DNA from: JADJPF01 sp964492845
GTDB lineage: Bacteria; Acidobacteriota; Blastocatellia; Chloracidobacteriales; JADJPF01
Assembly: GCA_964492845.1 (NCBI GenBank)
Contig: CAZBMZ010000014.1
Location: forward strand, 62,001 to 126,000
Length of the DNA stretch: 64,000 nucleotides
Direction: 5' to 3'
The notes beneath the pieces were generated by a model. It made no database searches. It saw only the letters and a program-made list of their open reading frames with translations, and was not told the origin of the DNA. The translations under genes and the position numbers were made by a program. This document shows positions 1 to 8,505 of this stretch, in pieces. Each line of letters begins with the position of its first letter. Within the stretch, counting starts at the first letter, position 1.

Positions 1-414
1 AAAATAACCTGCCCAACTTATTGCTACAGCAACATTACCAACAGCATATTCAATAATTAAGTCCCAACCTATAATCCAGGCTATCATTTCGCCAAGCGTG
101 GCATAAGAATAAGTATAAGCACTGCCAGAAATAGGAACCATTGCTGCAAATTCAGCATAACAAAGCGCGGTAAAAGCACAGGCTACACAAGTAATCATAA
201 AGGAAATCATTAAAGCAGGCCCTGCGCCCGGTCTTTCTGAGTCGCCTAAAGCAGCCGTGCCAACAGTAGCAAAAATACCTGTCCCAATAATTGCCCCTAT
301 GCCTAATAACACTAAGTCAAACGCTCCTAAAGCTTTTTTTAGCCCTTTTTCAGAGTCTTGAGCTTGAGCTATTAACACATCTAGGTTTTTTGTGCGAAAT
401 AGGTTTTTGAACAT
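1..414 (-). CDS. APC-family amino acid permease, N-terminal fragment
   Basis: Reading the minus strand from an ATG at 414 gives about 138 codons open to the window edge, so only the N-terminus is seen. The product starts with a cytoplasmic helix containing a KGLKKALG stretch, followed by the first transmembrane helix with GIGAIIGTGIF. This is the unwound TM1 substrate-binding motif of the APC superfamily and matches the cationic amino acid transporter (CAT/YfnA) subgroup. Further hydrophobic segments contain CYAEFAAMVPISGSAYTY, also typical of CAT-type permeases. The role is inner-membrane uptake or exchange of amino acids; substrate cannot be assigned. The 3' part lies outside the window. 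Confidence 0.88.
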   Translation of the reverse strand, partial: MFKNLFRTKNLDVLIAQAQDSEKGLKKALGAFDLVLLGIGAIIGTGIFATVGTAALGDSERPGAGPALMISFMITCVACAFTALCYAEFAAMVPISGSAYTYSYATLGEMIAWIIGWDLIIEYAVGNVAVAISWAGYF

Positions 415-759
415 TTTTTATTTGCCTCCAAGCAGGTAGGTGAATAAAGCTAGGTTAGTTAGGTTAATTGCATACAATAGCCTAAAAAATATTATGTTAA
501 TAGCTAATTGTGCAATTTGAGCTAATGCTAGGTAACAAAAGAGATTAAAGCTTTTGCAAAAACGCTTTAGGTGTAAGTGTCTTGCTTCTTTTTGCTTAAA
601 ATTAGATTGCGTTTCACTATAAATTAATCTCTTGTCTGTATTAAAATTGGCAGGTTTAGTTTTAGCTACACTTTTTTAAGACAAGTGCTTTAATATTTTT
701 TGAAAGAATAGCATATTACAAAATAATTTCTCTTAAACTTACTTAATGGAGACTATTTA
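415..759. other. Intergenic region between divergent genes
   Basis: This 345-bp AT-rich stretch separates the divergent permease and hydrolase genes, so both promoters should be here. I see no convincing -35/-10 pair, hairpin or repeat. The only clear element is the GGAG Shine-Dalgarno sequence directly before the hydrolase ATG at 760. Confidence 0.5.
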
Positions 760-1896
760 ATGAAAATAATTTTTAGACTCTTACTAACTGGATTTTTAGT
801 AATGATATTAGTGGTAGGGAGTTACACACAAGAAACTAAAACTACAGCTAAAATTGAATCCAAAGTTGAAATAGGCCAAGTCAATGAAGCTAGTTTTAGG
901 ATTGATTTACCTGAAAATTGGAATAAAGGACTAGTGATGTATTGTCATGGCTATGAGGTTACAGGTAGACCAAGAGGAAATTGGGATAATCCTCAAACTA
1001 AAATGTTAGTTGAAACATTTCTTTCTCGTGGATTTGCTGTTGCTCAGTCTGAATACAGCACTCAAGGCTGGGCTGTCAAAGAAGCTATTGAAGACACTGA
1101 GTCCTTGCGGCGTTACTTTGTTTCTAAATATGGTCAGCCAAAAGAAACTTATATAACAGGCCATTCTATGGGCGCGGTAGTAAGTATTTCTACAATAGAA
1201 CGCTACCCAGATGTTTATGATGGTGCAATGCCTATGTGCGGCCCTCTTACCCCTTCTAGTGTTGGTCTTAAAGAGAGGGTTTTTGATATGCTTGTAACGT
1301 TTGATTATTTCTTTCCTGATACAATAGCTTCTCCTGCTAAATTGATAACTGATAATAAGCTAAACACTAATGTAGGAGAAAAGATTCGTGCTGCACTTAC
1401 AACGAACCCTGAAAAAGCAGCGGTGTTTGCTAAACATTACCAAATAAGCACAGTATTTGAGTTAGCAGGAATATTAACCTTTTTTCATGAGATACTTAGG
1501 GAATTGCAACAGAGAACGGGAGGAAACCCTTTTGATAACCGCAACACAATTTATAGTGGATTTGAAGATGATGTAGCAGTAAATCGCAATGTAAAACGTT
1601 ATAGTGCAGACGCTAAAGCAGCAGAATATATGCGCCAATACTATACACCAACTGGGCGTATTTCAGACCCAGTACTAACTATTCATACTACGTATGATCC
1701 TTTAGTGTTAGGAAAAGATGTAAGTATTTATGATTCTACAAGTAAGATTTCTGGAAGTGGAGACTTATTTATTGCAAAATTTGTAGTTGCAAGAGGTCAT
1801 TGTAATATTAGCCCTCAGCAAACAGGCACAGCGTTTGATAATTTACTTATGTGGGTTCATGAGCATAAACGGCCTACAGTAGGAGAGCTACAATAA
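760..1896 (+). CDS. Exported alpha/beta hydrolase
   Basis: The product has 378 residues. Residues 1-24 look like a Sec signal peptide (basic start, hydrophobic core), so the enzyme is probably periplasmic or secreted. The alpha/beta-hydrolase features are an oxyanion-type CHG at about 62-64, a nucleophile elbow GHSMG with Ser136, a late acidic residue at Asp313 (TTYDPL) and a candidate catalytic His347 (ARGHC). The region between about 160 and 300 would be a lid/cap. The family covers esterases, lipases and peptidases; substrate is unknown. A GGAG ribosome-binding site precedes the ATG. It stands alone, 50 bp before the DUF488 gene. Confidence 0.8.
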   Translation: MKIIFRLLLTGFLVMILVVGSYTQETKTTAKIESKVEIGQVNEASFRIDLPENWNKGLVMYCHGYEVTGRPRGNWDNPQTKMLVETFLSRGFAVAQSEYSTQGWAVKEAIEDTESLRRYFVSKYGQPKETYITGHSMGAVVSISTIERYPDVYDGAMPMCGPLTPSSVGLKERVFDMLVTFDYFFPDTIASPAKLITDNKLNTNVGEKIRAALTTNPEKAAVFAKHYQISTVFELAGILTFFHEILRELQQRTGGNPFDNRNTIYSGFEDDVAVNRNVKRYSADAKAAEYMRQYYTPTGRISDPVLTIHTTYDPLVLGKDVSIYDSTSKISGSGDLFIAKFVVARGHCNISPQQTGTAFDNLLMWVHEHKRPTVGELQ

Positions 1897-1946
1897 AATT
1901 ATGCTTATCTATAAAATTTTGATGAGTTTAGCAAGAAAAAGCAGAT

Positions 1947-2384
1947 ATGAGTAAAATATATACGATAGGATATACTAGTACAACCCCAAAGGAATTAATA
2001 GATATAGTAAATTCACTAACAGTAAAGCTAGTAGATATAAGAATAAGTCCATACAGCAAAGACTATAGATGGAGACAAAAAAGCCTTCAGCAATATTTTG
2101 CTGATAAATACTTGCATATACAAGAGTTTGGGAACGAAAACTACAAAATGGGTTCAATTAAAGTACCTAATCTTCATTTAGGTATTATTAAGATAAAGCC
2201 TGTTATAGAAAATCAGCCAGTAATATTGTTGTGTGCCTGTTATGATTATAGGAAATGCCACCGCAACCAGGTTTCTACTATTTTAGCTGAAGCATTTCAT
2301 TTAGAAGTAGAGCATCTTTATGGCAAATCTAAAGATAAATCTTCTTCTAGCAATAACCAAGTGGAACAACTTTCTTTATTTTAG
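1947..2384 (+). CDS. DUF488 family protein
   Basis: The product has 145 residues. It shows the DUF488 pattern: an N-terminal IGYTS with a following helix, VDIR near residue 30, and a C-terminal LLCACYDYRKCHR motif with conserved Cys, Arg and His residues. These are usual in the family, which is widespread but of unknown biochemical function. The last 20 residues are a Ser/Asn/Gln-rich tail. The ribosome-binding site is weak. It lies 50 bp after the hydrolase on the same strand and may be co-transcribed with it. Confidence 0.82.
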   Translation: MSKIYTIGYTSTTPKELIDIVNSLTVKLVDIRISPYSKDYRWRQKSLQQYFADKYLHIQEFGNENYKMGSIKVPNLHLGIIKIKPVIENQPVILLCACYDYRKCHRNQVSTILAEAFHLEVEHLYGKSKDKSSSSNNQVEQLSLF

Positions 2385-2480
2385 TGAGTATTTTTCTATG
2401 GCTAAATATTAAGGTTTAGTGCTAAATTCCTTCGTCGCTGATTGTGGCATATTTTCAGCATATCTAAGGAGGATAAAGCC

Positions 2481-2719
2481 ATGTGTAAAAATAAGAATCA
2501 GGAATCATACTGCTTTTGAGAAATCCAGTAAGAGACGGAGAGGTTTCCCATCAGAAACACATGTTAAACGAGGACAAAGAATCGTTCATGGAGAAAAAGA
2601 GTTACTAGAAAAACTAGGCAGGAACGACTTATGTCCATGCGGCTCAGGGCATCGTTTTCAAGAATTGTTGCTTACCAACAGGCCGCTTTGATGGTTCTCT
2701 TAGGGATCACTACTTTTAG
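2481..2719 (+). pseudogene. Small SEC-C zinc-motif protein interrupted by two +1 T-run frameshifts
   Basis: A strong AGGAGG Shine-Dalgarno sequence precedes ATG 2481, but the frame stops after 12 codons. Removing one T from the TTTT at 2514-2517 joins it to the frame encoding a basic region and GRNDLCPCGSGHRF. Removing one T from the TTTT at 2655-2658 restores the canonical ending FKNCC, followed by about 18 residues and a TAG at 2717-2719. The repaired protein of about 79 residues ends in a textbook SEC-C motif (CPCGSG-x-x-FKxCC), the zinc-binding element found at the end of SecA and in many small proteins. Two identical homopolymer lesions suggest either sequencing indels or a decayed gene. 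No function beyond zinc binding can be assigned. Confidence 0.7.
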
Positions 2720-2733
2720 GTAGTCTACGTTAT

Positions 2734-2766
2734 AAGAAGGTATTTTAGATAAAATACCTTCTTTTT
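2734..2766 (+). terminator. Rho-independent terminator
   Basis: A perfect 13-bp stem (AAGAAGGTATTTT at 2734-2746 and its complement at 2751-2763) with a 4-nt loop is followed by further T residues. It lies just after the SEC-C gene and ends that transcript. Confidence 0.85.
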
Positions 2767-3034
2767 AGGGCATTAAACAAAGAAACAAAACCCTTACTTG
2801 TTTGAAATAAATTTTTCATTCCTCCATTACCGCCATAAAAACAAACACTACAAAAGTAAGCTTAGAAAAGTTATAACTTCTAGGAACATATAAAATAAAT
2901 TCAGGATAAATAATTTTTAGTTTTAGTTTGAAAATTTTGCTTTGTAAATTTAAATAAGGCTATTTTGTTTGAGCTTTTAATCAATAAAGATTATAACTTC
3001 CCTAAAATTATTTTTATTTTTAGGAAAATTACTA

Positions 3035-4447
3035 ATGTCAATACCCCATTATCACTTAATAGGAATCTGCGGTACTGCAATGGCTTCACTTGCAGGAATG
3101 TTAAAAGCAAAAGGTTTTCATGTAACTGGCTCGGATGCTAATGTTTACCCTCCAATGTCAACATTTTTAGAGCAACTAGAAATTCCTGTAAACCAAGGTT
3201 TTTCAGCCAATAACCTACAACCTCACCCTGATTTTGTTGTTATTGGCAATGCTATTCCTCGTGGTAATGCAGAAGTTGAATATACTCTTAACACTCGTCT
3301 TAGATACCTTTCTATGTCAGAAGTACTAAAAGAACAATTTATTCGTGGGCGGCACTCCGTTGTTGTTGCAGGAACACATGGCAAAACTACAACAACTTCG
3401 CTTATGGCTTGGGTAATGGATGTTGGCGGACTAAACCCTTCATTTTTAATAGGCGGAATTGCAGAAAATTTTGGCGTAAGTTTTCGAGTTACTGATAGTG
3501 ATTATTTTGTAATTGAGGGGGACGAATATGACACAGCCTATTTTGATAAAGGGCCTAAGTTTATGCACTACCTACCAATTACAGCAATAGTAAACAATGT
3601 TGAATATGACCATGTAGACATTTACTTTGATTTTGAGCTTTATAAATTAGCTTTTAGACGCTTTATAAATTTAATTCCTAGCAACGGTCACTTAATCGCT
3701 GGTGTTGATAGCGAAGTAGTCCGCGAACTTTTGCCACGTGCATTTTGTCCTGTAGAAAGTTTTGCAGTTGATGGTGAAACTGCGGCTCGCTGGCAAGCAA
3801 AAGATATTTGCTATGTTGGTGGAAAAACACAGTTTACTGTGTTTTATGATGGTCAAGAATATGCTCAATTTACTACTTCACTTGTTGGAGATTTTAACAT
3901 CCGTAATTGTTTAGCTGTAATTGCAGTATCAGAAAAACTTGGTATCAAGAAAGAAAAAATCAAGCTTGGAATTGATACTTTTCGCAGTGTCAAACGTCGT
4001 ATGCAGGAACGCGGGACGGTTGCAGGAGTAACCGTTATTGATGATTTTGCTCATCATCCAACTGCCGTAAAAGAAACTCTTTTAGGTGCGCGTAAACGCT
4101 ATGCGGGTCAAAAAATAATTGCCATTTTTGAGCCAAGGTCTTTATCAGCACGTCGCAAACAGTTTCAAGCAGCCTATGAAGAAGCTTTTCAAGTTGCAGA
4201 TATGACAATAATTTCTGCACTTTTTGAACCTCATCGGGTAGCACCTGAAGATCAGCTTTCTCCACAAGAAATTGCAGATAAATTAATTGCCCAAGGTCGT
4301 CAAGCTTGGTCAATTCCAGAAGTAGATGAAATAGTTTCCCACCTAGAAACTATTGTAAAGAGTGGAGATATAATTATGGTTATGTCAAATGGTGGCTTTG
4401 GTGGAATACATGAAAAGCTATTAGAAATGCTTAAAAATAAAAAATAG
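3035..4447 (+). CDS. mpl: UDP-N-acetylmuramate:L-alanyl-gamma-D-glutamyl-meso-diaminopimelate ligase
   Basis: The product has 470 residues, the usual length for Mpl. This Mur-ligase recycles murein tripeptide by ligating it to UDP-MurNAc in the cytoplasm. The N-terminal Rossmann domain has HLIGICGTAM and the Mpl-type GSDANVYPPMST. The ATP-binding loop is GTHGKTTTTS at about 113-122. The middle domain has EGDEYDTAYFD and NNVEYDHVD, and the C-terminal domain has DDFAHHPTAV, all typical of Mpl rather than MurC. The presence of Mpl implies meso-DAP peptidoglycan and a Gram-negative type envelope. It has its own upstream region of about 270 bp, after a terminator. Confidence 0.92.
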   Translation: MSIPHYHLIGICGTAMASLAGMLKAKGFHVTGSDANVYPPMSTFLEQLEIPVNQGFSANNLQPHPDFVVIGNAIPRGNAEVEYTLNTRLRYLSMSEVLKEQFIRGRHSVVVAGTHGKTTTTSLMAWVMDVGGLNPSFLIGGIAENFGVSFRVTDSDYFVIEGDEYDTAYFDKGPKFMHYLPITAIVNNVEYDHVDIYFDFELYKLAFRRFINLIPSNGHLIAGVDSEVVRELLPRAFCPVESFAVDGETAARWQAKDICYVGGKTQFTVFYDGQEYAQFTTSLVGDFNIRNCLAVIAVSEKLGIKKEKIKLGIDTFRSVKRRMQERGTVAGVTVIDDFAHHPTAVKETLLGARKRYAGQKIIAIFEPRSLSARRKQFQAAYEEAFQVADMTIISALFEPHRVAPEDQLSPQEIADKLIAQGRQAWSIPEVDEIVSHLETIVKSGDIIMVMSNGGFGGIHEKLLEMLKNKK

Positions 4448-4504
4448 CTATTCTTCAAATAGAGTTTATAATCCATTTTGGTTGTTTCAAACAGGTGCCA
4501 ACTA

Positions 4505-5689
4505 GTGAAAGAATCCAAAAATCAAGATCAAGAAAATCAAAAAATTTTACATCATTACATTTGCCCTAGCTGCGGTGCTGATCAAGAATTTGAGCCTAAA
4601 GACGGCTGTTTATCTTGTGCTTACTGTGGCCGTCAAGAACAAATTCCTGAAAGTGATGAAAATGTAAAAGAGCATTCATATAAAGATTATTTACAACCTC
4701 AAAAACAAAAAACAGCAATGCTAGCACAAAATGCGATAGAGGCTAATTGCACTAGATGTAGTGCTTCTATTATGTTTATTCCCCCAGATGTTGCAGGAGA
4801 ATGCTCTTTTTGTGGCACCAAAATCATAGCTCAACCAAAATCAACAAATCCCCTTATAGCTCCTGAAGCCGTATTGCCTTTTAATATCACTAAATCCCAA
4901 GCTACTGACAACGTAAAAAAATGGATTTCATCCCGTTGGTTTGCTCCAAACACATTAAAGGAAATAGCTACACAAAGATCTATAGAAGGCGTTTATATAC
5001 CTTTTTGGACATATACAGCTTATACAAATAGCCTTTACAAAGGCGAACAAGGGGAATATTACTATGTAGAGAAAGGGCGAGGTAAAAACAAACGCCAAGA
5101 GAGAAAAACAAAATGGTACAAGGCTAAAGGTCAAGTCTCACGCTGGTTTGAAGATGTTTTGGTTCCTGCTATTACTTCCCTGCCACGTAAATATCTTGAT
5201 AATTTAGCACCTTGGGACTTAAAGCAATTAAAACCTTATGACCCTGCTTTTCTTCCTGGTTATAAAGCTCAACGTTACCAAATAGAGCTTGTAGATGGTT
5301 TTGAAGCTTCTAAAGAAATAATGGCAAGCACCATAGTAGAAGATGTAAAGCAAGATATTGGAGGGGATGATCAACGAATATCTAAAATATCAACTTATTA
5401 TTCTGCAATCACTTTCAAAAGCGTACTTTTACCTGTTTATGTAGTAGCTTATTTATTTAATCAAAAAAGCTACCAAGTCCTAGTTAATGCAAGAACAGGC
5501 GATGTCCAAGGCGATAGACCTTATAGCACATTGAAAATAGTTCTCTTCTCACTACTTTCATTAATTCTGCTTATAGGTCTTATTATTGTGTGTGTAGCAA
5601 TCCCAATAATTCCAATAATTATCATCTTTTTGTTAATAGTAGGGTTTATTGGCTGGGTTATATATGAACAAATTAAAAAGCCAAAATAG
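4505..5689 (+). CDS. Double zinc-ribbon protein with C-terminal membrane anchor
   Basis: The reading frame is open from a TTG at 4478, but GTG 4505 has an AGG at a suitable distance, so it is the preferred start (394 residues). Two zinc ribbons are visible: CPSCG...CAYCG near the N-terminus and CTRCS...CSFCG about 50 residues later. The middle holds the pattern LPF...W...(G)VYIPFWTYTAYT, known from a broad family often mislabelled as primosomal/helicase-like. The last about 60 residues form two adjacent hydrophobic helices. The protein is probably membrane-attached with cytosolic zinc ribbons. Function is unknown. It sits 57 bp after mpl and could share its transcript. Confidence 0.72.
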   Translation: MKESKNQDQENQKILHHYICPSCGADQEFEPKDGCLSCAYCGRQEQIPESDENVKEHSYKDYLQPQKQKTAMLAQNAIEANCTRCSASIMFIPPDVAGECSFCGTKIIAQPKSTNPLIAPEAVLPFNITKSQATDNVKKWISSRWFAPNTLKEIATQRSIEGVYIPFWTYTAYTNSLYKGEQGEYYYVEKGRGKNKRQERKTKWYKAKGQVSRWFEDVLVPAITSLPRKYLDNLAPWDLKQLKPYDPAFLPGYKAQRYQIELVDGFEASKEIMASTIVEDVKQDIGGDDQRISKISTYYSAITFKSVLLPVYVVAYLFNQKSYQVLVNARTGDVQGDRPYSTLKIVLFSLLSLILLIGLIIVCVAIPIIPIIIIFLLIVGFIGWVIYEQIKKPK

Positions 5690-5746
5690 TAAGGAGCAAA
5701 ACATCATCTTTTTTATAAAGCAAATTCCATGATTATCAAGTTTTAA

Positions 5747-6244
5747 TTAACTTTGTCGAAGACGCGCCATAAAAAAAGCGTCTACATATTCGCCATCCCG
5801 AAAAGAAAATTTAACAAGGCGGCCTTCAATCTCAAAACCAAACTTCTTATACAAAGCTATAGCAGGCTCGTTATCACAATAAACTTCTAGCTCAAGGCGC
5901 AAAAGATTTATCCATTTATCCGCTAAATTTACAGATTCTTTCATTAGGGCGGAACCGACACCTTTTCCTTGAAAATCATCTCGGACAGCCATTCCCAATT
6001 GACCAACATGACGACGACGAGGATTATCAGGAAAAGTATGTATTCCAAGGGTCCCCGCTATTTCATCTCCAACACAGGCAACTAGGCTAAATAAACCAGG
6101 TGGCGGCTCAGCTAATTTTTTACGCCATAACTCTATAGAAGGAAAAGGAAGTTGTGATGTTCCCCAAATAGCTTTTGGGCCAACAAAAATTTTTTGTACC
6201 TCAAGATAGTCTGTAGGTTCTAGTCGTCGAATAAGGATATTCAT
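5747..6244 (-). CDS. GNAT N-acetyltransferase, YhhY/AaaT-like
   Basis: The product has 165 residues and aligns closely by eye with the E. coli YhhY (AaaT) type of GNAT: an N-terminal IRRLEPTDY, central LVACVGDEIAGTLGI, an acetyl-CoA loop with FQGKGVGSALM (Q/RxxGxG/A), and C-terminal NEPAIALYKKFGFEIEGRLVKFSFRDGEYVDAFFMAR. E. coli YhhY acetylates certain amino acids; the same activity here is inference. The gene runs against its neighbours, has its 3' end facing the zinc-ribbon gene, and is followed by a short motif shared with other gene ends in this window. Confidence 0.85.
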   Translation of the reverse strand: MNILIRRLEPTDYLEVQKIFVGPKAIWGTSQLPFPSIELWRKKLAEPPPGLFSLVACVGDEIAGTLGIHTFPDNPRRRHVGQLGMAVRDDFQGKGVGSALMKESVNLADKWINLLRLELEVYCDNEPAIALYKKFGFEIEGRLVKFSFRDGEYVDAFFMARLRQS

Positions 6245-6281
6245 AAATGTAACAAGTTTGTTTTGCCAACAACGAATTTAA

Positions 6282-6345
6282 GTCGCGTAAGCGACGATAC
6301 AATCTTTAGCTTGGGATGTAAATCCCAAGAAATGTAAATCCCAAG
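6282..6345 (+). repeat. Compound palindromic repeat, family B (short copy)
   Basis: A GTCGC-gtaa-GCGAC hairpin (6282-6295) is followed by a linker with TTTAGC and a CTTGGGAT...ATCCCAAG hairpin (6310-6329), then a partial duplication of the last arm. The same modules recur near 28.1, 35.95, 42.1 and 47.6 kb. Confidence 0.75.
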
Positions 6346-6492
6346 CCTTTCATTGAAACTAACATTTTTAATAAACTTTTATCAACGATTAAATTCTGCT
6401 GCATCAAACCAATTACAATTTTTTTAATGCTAGATTAAAATTTACAAAAAACCATAATTATTCTAGCAATTTAGTTTCTAGGAGTTTCTAAA

Positions 6493-7287
6493 ATGAAACC
6501 AGATCGACCAAAAATTGGTTTAGCTCTCTCTGGTGGGGCGGCACGTGGTATTGCACATATTGGTGTCTTAAAGGTGTTAGAAGAAAATAACTTCCCCATA
6601 GACTTTATTGCTGGAACTAGCATGGGGTCAATCATTGCTGGGGCTTATGCTTCAGGGATGAAAATTGGACTACTAGAGGAAATTGCATTAAGCATTCGTT
6701 GGGGAGATGTTAGCAAAGTTTCCTTTTCTCGTCTGGCAATTATGACTAATAACCCATTAGAAAAATTGTTGCGGCGTTTAATGCCTGTTTCAGACTTTGC
6801 TAAAATGAAGATCCCTTTGGCAATAGTAACGGCAGATATTCAAACCGGCCAAGCTGTTGTTTTTACTAAAGGTGACGCAATTCGAGCAATTCGTATTAGT
6901 TGCACTGTACCAGGTTTTTTTGCTCCAGAAATTGATAGCGAAGGTCGAATGCTAGTTGATGGCGGAATTGTGCAAAATTTGCCAGTTGATGCTGCTCGCT
7001 CACTTGGAGCAGAAAAAGTTATTGCCATTGATGTTAATTCAGGTGTGGAAATGACCTCTCCTCCTACTAATATTTTTCAAATACTGATGCAATCCTATAT
7101 GGTTATCGGACGTGGATCAGCAGCTTTTCAAGCTAGCCATTCAGATTTACTTATAGAGCCTAACATTGGGCGAATTAGAGTAGACGAATTAGAGAGAGCA
7201 GCAGATTTAATTGCTGGTGGGCAAGCAGCCATGATAAAAGCTTTGCCAGCAGCAAAAGCATTACTAGAAAGTGTAGAAAAAGCTTAA
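6493..7287 (+). CDS. Patatin-like phospholipase (RssA type)
   Basis: The product has 264 residues. It shows all patatin signatures: the oxyanion loop LSGGAARG at about 13-20, the nucleophile motif GTSMGS with its serine in the mid-40s, and the Asp of the catalytic dyad in VDGGIVQNLPV near residue 160. Its compact length fits the bacterial RssA/YchK subgroup. These enzymes hydrolyse acyl esters of lipids; this one lacks a signal peptide and should be cytosolic. The gene is followed after 3 bp by a metallophosphoesterase gene, so the two form an operon. Confidence 0.88.
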   Translation: MKPDRPKIGLALSGGAARGIAHIGVLKVLEENNFPIDFIAGTSMGSIIAGAYASGMKIGLLEEIALSIRWGDVSKVSFSRLAIMTNNPLEKLLRRLMPVSDFAKMKIPLAIVTADIQTGQAVVFTKGDAIRAIRISCTVPGFFAPEIDSEGRMLVDGGIVQNLPVDAARSLGAEKVIAIDVNSGVEMTSPPTNIFQILMQSYMVIGRGSAAFQASHSDLLIEPNIGRIRVDELERAADLIAGGQAAMIKALPAAKALLESVEKA

Positions 7288-7290
7288 AAC

Positions 7291-8016
7291 ATGAGAATTT
7301 TTGCAATAGGTGATTTACATCTTTCACACGCCAAACCAAAACCAATGTGGATTTTTGGCGAGCATTGGCGAGATCATGAAAAAAAGGTGGCTGAAAACTG
7401 GTCTAACATTGCTCAAAAAGATGACATTTTATTAATTGTTGGCGATATTTCTTGGGCTATGCGACTTGAAGAAGCGCGAGCAGATTTAGATTACTTAGCA
7501 GCTTTGGCAGGACAAAAGATTATCTTAAGAGGTAATCATGACTACTGGTGGCCGTCTAAAAGTAAGCTAGAAAGCGTTTTAGACCCTAGCATTAAATTTT
7601 TACAAGCTAGTTCATTAATAATTGATAATATTGCAATTGTAGGAACTCGTGGATGGCAATGTCCCGGTCAAATACCTAGTGCAGATATGATGACAGAAGG
7701 GAAAGAATTTAGCTATACTGAAACAGACTATAAAATTTACCAACGGGAAGTTGCTAGATTAAAACAAGCTTTTGAATCATTAAAAGGCAAAAAATACCAA
7801 CATTTAATTGTTGCCCTGCATTATCCTCCAATGAATGCTCAACATGAGCTAAGTGGTTTTACAGAATTAATTGATAAATATTCCGCAAAAACCTGTGTTT
7901 ATGGACATCTTCATGGTGAAGCAATTAAATTAGCTTTTAATGGAAATCGTAATCAAACACATTACCAATTAGTTAGTGCTGATAGTGTAAACTTTATGCC
8001 TAAACAGATTTTTTAG
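7291..8016 (+). CDS. Calcineurin-like metallophosphoesterase
   Basis: The product has 241 residues. The binuclear-metal motifs are in order: GDLHLSH (residues 7-13), GDISWAM (about 51-57), GNHDYWW (about 81-87), a histidine in ALHYPP (about 170) and GHLHGEA near 205. This matches the small bacterial phosphoesterase group related to COG1768. The substrate is unknown. It starts 3 bp after the patatin stop codon, implying translational coupling and possibly a shared role in lipid phosphate metabolism, which is inference. Confidence 0.86.
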   Translation: MRIFAIGDLHLSHAKPKPMWIFGEHWRDHEKKVAENWSNIAQKDDILLIVGDISWAMRLEEARADLDYLAALAGQKIILRGNHDYWWPSKSKLESVLDPSIKFLQASSLIIDNIAIVGTRGWQCPGQIPSADMMTEGKEFSYTETDYKIYQREVARLKQAFESLKGKKYQHLIVALHYPPMNAQHELSGFTELIDKYSAKTCVYGHLHGEAIKLAFNGNRNQTHYQLVSADSVNFMPKQIF

Positions 8017-8162
8017 CTAAATTTAGGATATTTTATTTATATTTTATTACTTTAATAATACTAAAGTAAATTACATATTGTAAGCTACTGTATATTATGT
8101 ATTTTGTGCATGTGTTTTAGTTATACTAATTGATAAAATAAAAATGGAGTGTATTTTGACGT

Positions 8163-8501
8163 ATGACAAACAAAGAAATGGAAAAAACCATTCAGTTTAT
8201 ACTAGATCAACAAGCTAGAGCAGAGGTAAGGCAAGCCCAATTTGAGACAGAAACTAAAAAACAGACAGAATTTATTCTTCAAGAGCAAGCAAAAACTGAA
8301 AGTAATTTCCAATCGCTGATGGAAATAGTTAGAGAAATGGCTAGAGGTATAGCGACTTTAACAATTAATGCAGAAAACGACCGCCAAGAAATACGTACTG
8401 CTATTAGCTCTGTTAGTAGTTCTGTTTCAAAGTTAAGTAATGTGGTTAGCAGCATGAATACTCGTATTATTAAATTAGAAGACGAAAAATCTCCAGAATA
8501 A
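8163..8501 (+). CDS. Small coiled-coil protein
   Basis: The product has 112 residues, with no signal peptide or membrane helix. It is rich in Gln, Glu, Lys and Ser and has heptad-like spacing of hydrophobic residues throughout, so it is predicted to be almost entirely coiled coil. Similar small proteins of unknown function occur in Acidobacteriota and cyanobacteria. Its stop is 4 bp before the ATG of the ADP-ribosylglycohydrolase gene, so the two are co-transcribed. No function can be assigned. Confidence 0.7.
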   Translation: MTNKEMEKTIQFILDQQARAEVRQAQFETETKKQTEFILQEQAKTESNFQSLMEIVREMARGIATLTINAENDRQEIRTAISSVSSSVSKLSNVVSSMNTRIIKLEDEKSPE

Positions 8502-8505
8502 AATT

